Shown here: positions 42,601-52,893 of the stretch, piece by piece
Numbering within the stretch: position 1 is the stretch's first letter
Layout: each line of letters begins with the position of its first letter
Assembly: GCA_024663395.1 (NCBI GenBank)
Contig: JANFAH010000006.1
Coordinates: forward strand, 806,001 to 870,000
Length of the DNA: 64,000 nucleotides
DNA from: Pisolithus tinctorius
Taxonomy: Eukaryota > Basidiomycota > Agaricomycetes > Boletales > Pisolithaceae
Direction: 5' to 3'
The notes under the pieces: generated by a model
The model's database searches: none
Told to the model about the DNA's origin: nothing
Seen by the model: only the letters and a program-made list of their open reading frames with translations
Translations under genes and position numbers: made by a program

Positions 42601-44232
42601 CGAGAGCGAGAGCGTGCGTGTGGCAATGGCGAGGCTGAGGTGGCTGAGACGAATGAGGAAGTGGCTTACAAAGCATACACAACACATGACAACGAACCTC
42701 GCTCATTCAACGATGCAATGCGACGCACCGATGCAGATCAGTGGTACGCTGCGATGATTGACGAATTACAGACCTTTAAGTCCATCGGACTATACAAGGA
42801 AGTTGCCCTGCCTCCTGGCCATAAACTGATTGACTCGAAATGGGTCTACAAGATCAAGCGAGGGCCAACCGGTGAAATTGAGAGGTACAAGGCTCGTTTG
42901 GTAGCCAAAGGCTTTACACAGGTACACGGGATCGACTACACCGAGACGTTTGCACCTGTCACCAAGTTTGCAACCATCCACATACTCCTGGCGCTTGCCA
43001 CTAAGTATAATCTCGAAATTCATCAGATGGATGTTAAATCCGCATTCCTAAATGGACTATTAGATGAAGAAATATACCTTCACCCCCCTCCGGGCTTTCC
43101 TCCTGACAGCAACAAAGTCTGGCAGCTGCTACGAGTGCTCTATGGCCTTAAACAGGCCCCCAAGTCATGGTACTCTCGTCTTCGGACTGTTTTCGAATCC
43201 CTGGGCTTCACTCGAAGCCAGGCCAACCATAGCCTCTTCTTCAAAGTCAAGAATGGCATACTAATTGTTGTTGCTGTCTATGTAGATGACAAGCTAATAC
43301 TCTCAAAGTGCCGCATGACTATTGAGTGTGTCAAGGCTCAGCTCTCACAGGAGTATGAGATGAAAGATCTGGGGGAGGCACGTTGGATTTTGGGAATGGA
43401 GATACTTCGCGACCGTGATAAAGGTATCATACAGCTCTCACAGAAGAGATATGTCGAGAATATTCTCGAATGCTTTGGAATGAGCGAGGGGCGAGCTGTT
43501 GCGACCCCCATCGAGCCTAACCTAAAGCTTGAAAAACTAGAAATTCCAGAGGCCGACACCAAGTCATACCAGGGCGCTCTCGGAGCCCTTATGTATGCAA
43601 TGCTAGCAACGAGGCCTGACCTTGCCTTTACTGTAGGCATGTTGAGCCGTCATGCTGCATGCCCTGGGCATGAACACACTACTGCGCTAAAGTGCGTTTT
43701 TCACTATCTGCAACGCACCCCCGATGTCCATCTTACCTATAAGTGAGACTCAAATGCACACGCGATCGGGTATGTAGATGCAGATTGGGCAGAGGATATC
43801 AATGACCACCACTCTGTTACTGGCTATACTTTCATCCTTTCTGGTGGAGCTGTTAGCTGGTCATCGAAAAAGCAGTCATCTGTTGCTCTCTCGAGTACAG
43901 AAGCCGAGTACATGGCTGTGTGCACTGCCACAAAGGAAGCTATCTGGATTCGTACCCTAGTCCTCGAACTCGAGACTGTGTTGTCGCACGAACCCACTCC
44001 CCTCCTCATTGACAATCAATCTGCTATCTCACTGGCTTGAAATGCGATGTTCCATGACCGCACGAAACATATTGCGATCCGTCATCACTTCATACGAGAG
44101 AAGGTGGATTCTGGAGAAGTAGTTGTCAACTATGTGTCTACCAATGACCAGGTGGCTGATGTGCTGACTAAGGGTGTGTCTAGGGAGAAGCATGTTCGTT
44201 TCTCTGAAGCTATGGGTATTATTTTCTTTTAA
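39700..44232 (+). pseudogene. Gag-Pol of copia D, four in-frame TGA codons
   Basis: A single frame of about 1,510 codons from ATG 39700 to TAA 44232. In order: gag with UBN2-like capsid region; knuckle CGYCKKTNHVEDDC (CX2CX4HX4C); protease IDSGAS (D324); integrase HHCC (WHQRLGHAN .. CQPCLKGK) and catalytic core (SDVCGP, QSDGGGEYGS, PQENGVAERMNRT); reverse transcriptase with YVDD at about 1194-1197; RNase H (YVDADWAED .. STEAEY). TGA occurs at 41746, 42460, 43744 and 44038. At each the copia consensus has Arg (YLIN-R-SPT, STRT-R-KAPP, TYK-R-DSN, SLA-R-N), so each is one C-to-T change of CGA. No other stop or frameshift is found. Confidence 0.93.
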
Positions 44233-44263
44233 TTCCTTCTTGACTATGCTCGTTGAAGGGGCG

Positions 44264-44549
44264 TGTTGGAGTTTATCCCTTTTACCTTAGTTGTGGTTCA
44301 CTGAGCACAGCATTATGTAATCCAAAAGCGGACACTTAGCAGTTTATTTTTTCCTTACTGCACCTCAGCTTCAACCAACTTGAAGTCTGAGGTGGGACTC
44401 CTTCCATTCATTATATTGGAACACTTACTTACCTACCTACAGTATATTCCTCTCTATAGGTAGTTAATTGTTTAGCTTCAACCAACTTGAAGTCTGAGTA
44501 TATTCCTCTCTATAGACTTGACAATCCTGCAGCTCGTCATCCTCCAAAA
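44264..44549 (+). repeat. 3' LTR of copia D
   Basis: Follows the polypurine tract at about 44253-44263; followed by the ACTGC duplication (44550-44554) and resumed TUL1-like sequence. Confidence 0.95.
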
Positions 44550-44554
44550 ACTGC

Positions 44555-45664
44555 CTGGCCAGCACAAAGTCCTCAAACACCCCCTCCACTCACAGCCTGT
44601 TCCTTCCTGAGCGCTTTCACCTGAAATTTGTATTCAGATCCACAGGCATGCATTTGTATGTAGGCTGATCATTACTTGTTACTTTTTTGGCTGACCATAC
44701 CAAGGGATTGGATTACTTATCCGTCTCACATTCATTGTCCATGCAATCATGTTGCCTTCACTGGCTCTTTTTTTTGTCGGATCATCGTATTTGTTATTTT
44801 GGCTACCACAGATCATTTGCTCCATCAGATGTGGGAGGAGCAGTTCGTTGACTGCTGAGTACCTCATTGGCATGTCAATATGTAGGCTGTGGTTCCCTTT
44901 CCATGAGTCAGTTTTTTGTCTGTCTTGCTGGACCTAACAAAGCTACAGATTTTTTGGCAAATTCAACAAATGTATTGGATGTAGAGCCACAACGTGAGCA
45001 TTATCCTGAGGGCTGCACCTGGTCTAACCGTCTATATAGGATGGGTATACTCCCTCGCTGCGTTCGTTCTGTTCCAACTTAGCATGGTTCTCCTACAGAA
45101 GTCCCTCAGCCCTGCATTCTTTCTGCCGAAACAGGTTTGTGTTTTCATTCCCAAATGCACTGCCTTTTCCTCTGTAGTTGACATGATGTCTTTTTATATA
45201 GTTTGCTACAGCACAAATATATGACTACCATCCCCCAATGCTGTCAAATATGCATGATCCCGAGGCACCGGACCAGCCACTTGATGACTGCTCTGTTTGC
45301 ATGGAGGTAATCCATGTCAAGGACTCAAAACAATTGCAGCAGGTTACTGGCAGGCTGCTACAAAAGGTAGGCATCAAGAAGGGTTATAGTGTGGCCCCGT
45401 GTCACCATATTTTCGTGAGTTCGATTCCACTGGTGGTTGCAGTACTTAGTGCACAACACAATCCTACAGCATATGGAATGTCTTGAAAAGGTATGTCATT
45501 CGAGGTCTTTCGTTTCGTTTCTAACTTTATGATGTTTCCATCGTCCAATACAGTGGCTTGCTCTCAAGGTAGGCATAATCTCGTGTCAGCGCACGTTCAA
45601 CGGAAACTGAAATACCACCTAGAATATATGCCCGCAATGTCGCAGGCCGCTACCGCCGTTGTAA
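44555..45664 (+). pseudogene. TUL1/DSC1-like fragment, copy alpha, 3' part
   Basis: Continues copy alpha from CTGGCCAGCACAAAG to the RING finger and the TAA at 45662-45664. Encodes further membrane spans, CSVCMEVI, SVAPCHHIF and, after two small exons, NICPQCRRPLPPL. Splice sites mostly match beta. A comparison of about 35 bp near 44730-44765 with 47108-47142 shows six differences, all CG in beta and TG or CA in alpha. Together with the lost N-terminus and the copia insertion this makes alpha a dead copy. The duplicated segment extends past the stop to about 45950. Confidence 0.78.
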
Positions 45665-45950
45665 TACCATAATGTCAGCACGCCCGCGGTGTCCCTCGAG
45701 TACCGCCGTCATGGTCCAGCAAGCCTTTACCACATAGTTAACTTGTACTGCGCAATGTCACTGTCATAGATTATGTAGAATATATGCCACCAGCATCCTG
45801 TGTCCTAAATTTTTCATGAGGTGTTTGCTACGAGTCTTGCTGCGAGGCGGCGGATTTGGGGTAGGCCGCCAGACATTCCCGACAGTCCGTGGAAGTTTGA
45901 CAACTTGCAAAACATTCATTGGTGTGTAAGTTGCGCTGACGAGGCTAAAG

Positions 45951-48041
45951 GTTGGCTTATAGGCTTTCAGACGCCATATCGACATCAGGTACCTCCCAGC
46001 AATCGTACCAGAGGAGTCGCAGAATGAAACTACTCATGTCGTGCGAAATGAACTTCAATCACGAATAGACAAAATCACGACCATGATAGATAATGGGGTC
46101 ATTGACCAAGAGTCTTCGGAAGGTCGGTGTGGAGCATCTTGTCCTTGGACTCCGTTCATGATGTGATAGCCAACAGTGGAGTTCAGAGTGATTGTGGATT
46201 CTTAGTATATGCTCAGATTGAACCGTCCCCGATCTCTGAAGAACTTATGATTGACGTTGAAAGCGAGCTACAATCACCAATGGGAAAATGGACACCGAAT
46301 GTTTTCCCCCTTCGCGTCAACGGTGTCTTGCTGAGTAGAGAATGTGGCGTGCTCTATCAGTTCCATCATGCTGAGGGACTAAGGTTAGCGGAGATGCTTC
46401 TTGTTTGTTACTCGTTAATTATTCAACCCTCTCATAGAACTCAGTCATTCCTCCGAAGAGTCGTCAACTGTAGGTTGCCTTATTCCGTACAAGGAGATTC
46501 ATTCTCATTGGCACTGGTACAGATGGGAGCATTTCAGGAGTCATTTCCCTCATAATGCTCACTCTATCGTGTCGCCATGTTGACCGTACACACAGTCCTG
46601 CTGCTCTTCAACGTCTGTCGGTCTGGACTTTCTACACCCAGGCCATCATGGACGCGGTTTCTCTTGCTGCACATATCACTTTTGCTATCTTGGCACATGG
46701 AAGGCCCTCACTCACATTGATTATCCCAGCTTTCGCCTCCTCTATAATCTTTTCCATAGAAGCGGTAGGTCCCTTATGCTGATTCTGTTGCCGTGTTTGA
46801 CGGCTCGCTATAGCACCACGCAACCCTTATCAACCAAGTCCAGGCCCCAGGAGATGCAATCAATACTACTATACCCCCACCGAGACCTCCACAGCAGGCT
46901 CCACAGGACAATGGACCAGGAGCTGAAACTGCCCAGCCAGCACAACGTCCTCAAACACCCCCTCCGCTCACGGCTCGTTCCTTCCTAAGTGCTTTTGCCC
47001 GAAATTTGTATTCAGACCCACAGGCACGCATTTGTACGTAGGCTGATTATTACCTGTTACTTTTTTGGCTGACTGTACTAAGGGATCGGATTACTTATCT
47101 GTCTCACATTCGTTGTCCGCGCAATCGTGTCGCCTTCGCTGGCTCTTTTTTTCGTCGGATCTATGTATTCGTTATTTTGGCTACCACAGATCATTCACTC
47201 CATCAGATGTGGGAGGAGCAGTTCGTTGAGTGCCGAGTACCTCATTGGCATGTCAATATGCAGGCTGTGGTTCCCTTTCTGTGAGTCGGTTTTTCGTCCG
47301 TCTTGCTGGATCTAACAAAGCTACAGACTTTTTGGCAAATTCGACAAATGTATTGGATGTAGAGCCACGACGTGGGTGTTATCCTGAGCACCGCGTCTCG
47401 TCTAACCGTCTCTATAGGATGGGTATTCTCCCTCGCTGCGTTCGTTCTGTTCCAAGTTGGTGTGGTTCTCCTACAGAAGTCGCTTGGCCCCGCGTTCTTT
47501 TTGCCGAAACGGGTTTGTGTTCTCATTCCCAAACAGTTCTTTTTCCTCCGTAGCTGATGTGACGTCTTTTTATATAGTTCGCTACAGCACAAATATATGA
47601 CTACCATCCCCCAATGCCATCAAATATGCACGACCCCGAGGCACCGGACCAGCCACTTGGCGACTGCTCCATTTGCATGGAGGTAATCCATGTCAAGGAC
47701 TCAAAACAATTGCAGCAGGTAACAGGTGGGCTGCTGCAAAAGGTAGGCGTCAAGAAGAGTTATAGTGTGGCTCCGTGTCACCATATTTTCGTGAGTTCGA
47801 TTCCACTGGTGGTCGCGGTACTTGGTGTTCAACACAATCTTACAGCATACGGAATGTCTTGAGAAGGTATGTCATCCGAGGTCCTCCATTTTGTTTTCTA
47901 ACTTCACGATGTTTCCATCGTCCAACACAGTGGCTGGCTCTCAAGGTAAGCATAATCTCGCGTCAGCGCACGTTCAACGGAAACTGAAATACCACCTAGA
48001 ATATATGCCCGCAATGTCGCAGGCCGCTACCGCCGTTGTAA
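45951..48041 (+). pseudogene. TUL1/DSC1-like partial gene, copy beta (Golgi/ER Dsc E3 ligase RING subunit)
   Basis: Tul1/Dsc1 is the multi-span RING ubiquitin ligase of the Dsc complex, acting on membrane proteins in the Golgi/endosomes. Beta keeps the last lumenal part (ELQSRIDKITTMIDNGV, CGFLVYAQIEPSP), the membrane spans (WTFYTQAIMDAVSLAAHITFAILAHG; FFVGSMYSLFWLPQII; AAFVLFQVGVVLLQKSL), FFLPKR and the C-terminal RING-H2: CSICMEV, APCHHIF, HTECLEK, WLALK, NICPQCRRPLPPL, then TAA (48039-48041). The RING is split over exons 47578-47790, 47846-47866, 47931-47945 and 48000-48041. The frame looks usable from 46010 on, but the N-terminal several hundred residues are missing because the 3' end of copy alpha lies directly upstream. 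It is therefore a 5'-truncated copy, unless a fused transcript exists. Confidence 0.75.
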
Positions 48042-48511
48042 TACCATAATGTCGGCACGCCTGCGGTGTCCCTCGAGTACCGCCGTCATGGTCCAGCAAG
48101 CCTTTACCACATAGTTAACTTGTACTGCGCAATGTCACTGTCATAGATTATGTAGAATATACGCCACCAGCATCCTGTGTCCTAAATTTTTCGCGAGGTG
48201 TTTGCTACTAGTCTTGCTGCGAGGCGGCAGATTTGGGGTAGGCCGCCGAACGTTCCCGCCAGTCCGTGGAAGTTTGACGACTTGCAAAACATTCATTGGT
48301 GTGTAAGTTGCGCTGACGAGGCTAAAGCACTACTACCTCCTTCGGTTCGAAGGACGTCGATCGGCGTAGACATATCATATCCCAATTCGGAAACGCACGC
48401 CCCCCTGTGTGGGTGGGGAAGCTTGCGCCGTATGTTTTTATTTTATGCGCCGAAGTTTCTGTCGACCCAATACGTCACCTATGACCTCGTCGGCGGCGGT
48501 CAGAGAAGCCA
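48042..48511. other. End of duplication and hsp20 promoter region
   Basis: 48042-48330 repeats 45665-45950 (downstream flank of the TUL1-like copies). Unique sequence starts after GAGGCTAAAG at 48330. A GAAGTTTC (48452-48459) is a two-module match to a heat-shock element; a third module is not clear. Confidence 0.5.
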
Positions 48512-48517
48512 TATAAA
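48512..48517 (+). promoter_or_regulatory. TATA box of hsp20
   Basis: TATAAA 71 bp before the start codon; no other TATA-like sequence lies closer. Confidence 0.6.
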
Positions 48518-48582
48518 GCCGTTTGATCAAGCACGACATGCAACGGCAGCTCCACGCCAACACTGACGAGTAAACCACCATC

Positions 48583-49185
48583 ATGTCTTTGACACGCTTC
48601 TTTTACGACCCCTTCACTGAGTTCGAAAGTCTCTTTGATGACGCTTTGAACACGCGGTTCTCCCGTCCTCGCACTTCTTGGACAGATGTTGGTACCCGCG
48701 ACCCCACCTCGCGCGCACTAGAAACTTTCAGACCAAGGTATGTCTGCTTCCGCTGTGTGCGGTAGGTCTTCTGCTGACATCGTTCTCTGTACAGGCTAGA
48801 TTTGCAGGAAAATGTCGATGCGAACACCGTCGCAGCAAGAGTGGAGCTCCCCGGTGTGAAACCGGAGGATATCTGCCTTGAGGTCCAGAACGACCGTCTC
48901 ACGATTTCGGGAGAAACCTCTGCCGCCGCAACGCGGGACGAGGGCAACTTCGTCGTCCGCGAACGCTCATATGGCAAGTTCTCTCGTACCTTGGTGCTCC
49001 CGCCGGGTACAAAGGTATGCAATACGTCTCTCAACAGCGCATGGCTCATCTGGCTTACCATGATTTTTTTCTTTTTTTAACTTCAGCCTGAAGATATCAA
49101 GGCGAACTTGGACAGCGGCGTCCTGACAGTGACATTCCCAAAGGCTCCCTCTGACCAGTTGCCGAAGCGCATTGCGATTACGTAA
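48583..49185 (+). CDS. Small heat shock protein (Hsp20 family)
   Basis: ATP-independent chaperone that binds unfolding proteins and hands them to Hsp70/Hsp104. Exons 48583-48737, 48795-49014 and 49087-49185, introns of 57 and 72 bp with GTATGT/GTATGC donors; 157 residues, a normal length. The N-terminus MSLTRFFYDPFTEFESLFDDA is typical of fungal Hsp20. The alpha-crystallin domain follows (VELPGVKPEDICLEVQNDRLTISGE .. RSYGKFSRTLVLPPGTK .. LDSGVLTVTFPK), and the C-terminus carries an IAI motif, the I-X-I anchor used in oligomer assembly. It is the first intact host gene after the transposon block. Confidence 0.95.
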
Positions 49186-49454
49186 AAACTGATCTACTGA
49201 CGTCGAAGCGTGAGTTGCAACGAGAGGAATTGCCAGCTGCGATTGTATTCTCTTGCTTTTTTTAAAAAGGGAGATAAAAGAAGAAAATGGAACATCACTG
49301 ATAGCGTTGCCTTTAGTTCTTGTTGTATCCAGAACGTGTGTTAAGCAGGTGTATTATGCTCGCCGTACTGTAGCGTGGTGAACCGCAATGAAGGGTGTTT
49401 GCAAGCGTCCACAGGGAAGGAGGGGAGATGGTCTAAGCATGAACGTGACAGACG
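49186..49454. other. Convergent intergenic region, hsp20 / rhomboid
   Basis: 269 bp between two converging genes. A short CTTTTTTTAAAAAGG palindrome at about 49255-49270 and AT-rich sequence fit 3' ends of both transcripts. No gene. Confidence 0.5.
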
Positions 49455-51080
49455 TCATGGCCAACTATGTGCCTCGAGCCGCCTTTGAAAGTTCCACCAA
49501 GACGTCCCATAGTAGTAGTATAGAGCCCCGAACGCTGCACCTCCTAGATGAGCATAATGATCAAAAAGCCTACGAGCAAGCCTGACATCAGAATCTCCTC
49601 GCCGACTGAAACTAGTCATGACTTACTTCCATCCTCGGATCACACCTACTATGTCGAGGAGAATAATGCCCCCAACACCAGCCGTGATGGGTATGGGGAA
49701 AAACGGAGGGAACAACAATCGCACTTCGGCATCCGGGAAAGCAAGGGCACTCAGCGTTACAGCTGCATAGACGGCACCTGATGCACCTAGCGAAGGCAAG
49801 ATCTCTCCCTTAGATGCCGCTGTTGCCACGTTAGTGCTCTCGGCAATTGCACTCGCAGCTGGTGAGGCTCGGATGGAAGCTTGGGTTGATGCTCGAGCCA
49901 CCAGTCGAGGAAAGAGGATCTTGGTCGAGACGACATGGCTGACAAGCCCGGAGAACATACCAGCTAATGGAGTGAATTAAAAAATGGTTTTACCCAAGGT
50001 ATCGTCATAAAACTTTACCGGAAAGGAAGAACGCTAGGAAATGCCACATGCTAGTTGCCTCAGGAAGAGCATCTGGGTTATTGCGTTGTTGAAAGTAGAA
50101 ATACGTCGTGGCAGCCGAACCTAAATGTTCGGACATAACATTGGTAAAGGTAGCGTCAGAGGCCAAGCTTACACGACCCACCAAAAGAACAGAGAGCCAT
50201 GTTATTGGCGATGAGGTGAAGGAAACCTTTGTGACTACGAGATTGCGGGTTGGTCAGCAAAGTAAGAACTCTGACTGTCCAACAAGTTACCTGAACACAC
50301 TCGTCAAGAGTGTATACGCTCGTCCGGAAAGAGGATCGTGAGCGAACGACTTCCACATGAAAGAGCGCAGTCGGGGTACTTTCCAAGCCAAAAAGATGGC
50401 CGCGTTCACGCAAGCAATGTGAAAGCACAACCTTCTACCCTCGGTCCAATCGAGGTATGTCTGGGCGCAGCGTACATACGTGGCAATGGAGACATTTCGA
50501 AGGGTACTTGGCCACGTCGAAGTTTCATCCTTCAAGTGTTCGAGGGTTTCTTTCAAGGACTGCGACAGCTCACGTCAGGTGCTCGTCATGTTCGAATAGA
50601 AAGAGCGGCTTCGTACGCCACCTAGCTCCATGTATCGCGCCCTTCTCATTTCATCTGTCGAAGGCGGTCTAAGTTGGAATATGCTCGAAACGGTGACCAG
50701 CTTGTTCTTCCAGTATTTTGTCTCTGACTCGGTCACAGCTGCCGCTCCAAGATATGCCAACAATGATATACCGAGGAAGAGCTGGGCACGTGTCAAAGCG
50801 GTTTTGTCAATGGAGATTATTCCAGAGCGCTCACCTCGATTTGCTTCCGTACCGATGGTTTTTCGAGGCGGGCACCAAACGACGAAACGCCCTCTGTCTT
50901 TGCTACCTGTGTCCGAAAGGACGGGATGGTGTCATGGCTGCCTGGAAGTCGACCTGATTGGGCTCGAGCTGTTCTTGGGAAGTGACTTGGGAATGTCTGA
51001 AATAAAGAGCGGCTTTTAGAGTGACTGAGCGGTGTCCTCAGCGAGCTGGCGCCGCGCCTGTAGAATGTAGCCCAGAGCAT
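49455..51080 (-). CDS. Mitochondrial rhomboid protease (Pcp1/Rbd1/PARL type)
   Basis: Intramembrane serine protease of the mitochondrial inner membrane, which in yeast cleaves Mgm1 and cytochrome c peroxidase. Seven exons (51080-50835, 50781-50617, 50568-50291, 50234-50182, 50120-50019, 49963-49627, 49581-49455) join into 436 codons with TGA. The N-terminus is a basic presequence (MLWATFYRRGASSLRT) followed by a first membrane span. The rhomboid core shows HKGFLHLIANNMALCSFG (HxxxN motif), the catalytic serine in GASGA, and the catalytic histidine in FDHYAHLGGAAFG. All splice sites are GT..AG, introns 45-61 bp. It is divergent from the methyltransferase gene, with 56 bp between the two start codons. 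Confidence 0.93.
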
Positions 51081-51136
51081 GAATCGTCGTCGTCGTCAGC
51101 GGGGACTGGCCGGATTAGGAAGGACGCCCTTTGACG

Positions 51137-52540
51137 ATGTTCTACTACGTCTCGTTCTTGAGACCGCCGCCCGCACAAGCAAGCCTGGCACAGACAGAAC
51201 AGATTCTGATTACACCACAGATATCCAACGATCTACGGACAGAGTATCTGGAAGACGTCGTCGACATCCATTATTCATGGGCTTTCGTCCCCGATCTACG
51301 TTCGCAGACGACCTCCGTGATCACCAGGCCTGCAAAGCTCACCTCTTGGAGGACAGCTCACGCGTACAAGGAAATCTCCGTACCGCGTCCACAGAACCTG
51401 CATGACGGGCAGTCCTGGCGGCTCATTCTAAGCGTTGGTATGACAAGGAAAGACCAGGTCGTTCTCCTCTGTAATGATAACATCGGACACGCGCCGTTTT
51501 CCGTGATGTCCATGCCCATCCTATTTACAAGTCGACCACGGAAGGCCGCGAAGCAGGAAGAGATAGTGCGATCCTACTTGTTGCGTGCTCCTGCGCAAGA
51601 CGCCTCACCCCCAGAGGTATTCAATATATGTGAACAGACATCATTCGATCTAGACAAAGTGCGGTCCTTCGCATTACAAAAAAAGTGTAGTCACTCAACC
51701 TCATCAGCTTAGAAAGTGTGGGATAGTGGAATAGGGCTCAGTTCTTGGTTGGTGCGACTCTATTTTGGAGGACAGGTGGATACAAGTCCAGCATTATCTC
51801 GTGTGTGGCAAGTACTCTTCAGCAGGGATCGTCGGGATATCATAGAGCTCGGTAAGTCTAGTGTAATCGCTTGGAACAGCAAAATCACGTCGCATTCCGT
51901 GCAGGGGCGGGGACAGGTATAGTCGCAATCACTCTGGGTATCTTGCGGTCGAAACTGGACACCTACGGGCAACCCGGGCGCATTGTGACTACTGATCTGT
52001 GTGAGTAGACAAGCCATGGTCTTGTTTCTATGTCAGGTCAACGCCGTACTGTCCAGCCTCAGCGCTGCCTCTCTTGCAGCGCAACATTTCGTCCAACAGT
52101 TCGCTCTTAAGTAAAGTCTCACCGGAACCTGCGGCATTAGACTGGGAAGTCCAGGGACTTCCCGACGCAATCATGTCCAATTTTGACGCTGGACTCGATG
52201 CCATCGTGTACGCCAGCCAATCGATCAATCTTGGCTTTACTTAATAGCGTTTTGCAACAGGATGGCAGATGTCACTTACAACACAACATCTTTCCCGGCG
52301 CTGATCAATACGCTCTCCCGCCTCGCTGAGTTTTCCAAGTCCAAACGGGCCGATCGCTACCCGTCTATATTGTTGGGGTATAAAGAACGTGATGTAGCAG
52401 AGCGAACCCTCTGGAACATGGCCAAGGAAGCGGGCATTGTCCTCGAACAAGTAGGAGTGGTCAGCGGAGCCGGTGGGACTGCAATCGAGATTTGGATAGG
52501 TAACGCAATTGGAAGTGCAAATATCTCGCAAGCGGAGTAA
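51137..52540 (+). CDS. METTL21-family protein methyltransferase
   Basis: Probably an AdoMet-dependent lysine methyltransferase of the METTL21/Rrg1 (family 16) type. Exons 51137-51658, 51713-51851, 51905-51998, 52037-52207 and 52261-52540 give 401 residues and TAA. Features: VWDSGIGLSSWLVRL before the fold, AdoMet motif I ELGAGTGIVAIT built across an intron, TTDL (acidic ribose-binding residue), LDWE, DAIVMADVTYNTTSFPALI, and a C-terminal YKERDVAERTLW .. EIWIG strand pair, all typical of this group. A long N-terminal part (about 175 residues, beta-rich) precedes the fold. Substrate cannot be told from the sequence. Confidence 0.88.
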
Positions 52541-52893
52541 TAGAGGGTATTATTATTCTCCCAACCTCAATTATACAATCTGACCGGAGAACGATTTGTA
52601 AACAAAAAATGATATGGCTACGGAAAAAAATGCCAAGGTATCTTCCAACGCAATCCAGTGCCAGTTCTGACATGCGGAGGCTCAGTCTAGTTGCATGGGC
52701 ATAGAAATCACGTTCACTTGGGAGAGATAAACAAGACAGTGGTATACGGAGTACTGAAGAATTTATCACGGTCTCCTGTACCAGTCCGGCACGCGTAGCA
52801 TACGGAGCTGCGAGGAGAGGCATCTATCTAGGATTAAGCGACTTAGTTACAGGACGAGCAAGGATAATGACTGACCTTACCATATGAAGACAT
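52541..52893. other. Convergent intergenic region, nothing recognised
   Basis: 353 bp between the methyltransferase stop and the stop of the secreted repeat-protein gene. AT-rich 3' sequences; no conserved motif or frame. Confidence 0.5.

Larger units (their letters stand above)
39341..44549 (+). mobile_element. Ty1/copia element D, full length
   Basis: Two 286-bp LTRs that I read as identical (39341-39626, 44264-44549), starting TGTTGGAG and ending CTCCAAAA (the canonical CA end changed to AA in both), with target duplication ACTGC. It contains a half-tRNA primer site, one long gag-pol frame and a GAAGGGGCG polypurine tract before the 3' LTR. The gene order integrase before reverse transcriptase defines copia. 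The frame carries four TGA codons. It split a TUL1/DSC1-like sequence, as the undisturbed copy beta at 46929 shows. Confidence 0.95.

Noticed and set aside
39700..44232. Reassigned TGA codon (TGA read as Arg) in this organism
   Set aside because: Host genes here end in TGA (the rhomboid gene at 49455), as do T1 and T2 pol, so TGA is a normal stop. Readthrough limited to the elements remains only as a hypothesis.
1..48330. Giant Starship-type element as the cause of the repeat block
   Set aside because: No tyrosine-recombinase (DUF3435) captain or cargo genes are seen. Each insertion is explained by its own LTRs and target duplication, and Starships are known from Pezizomycotina.
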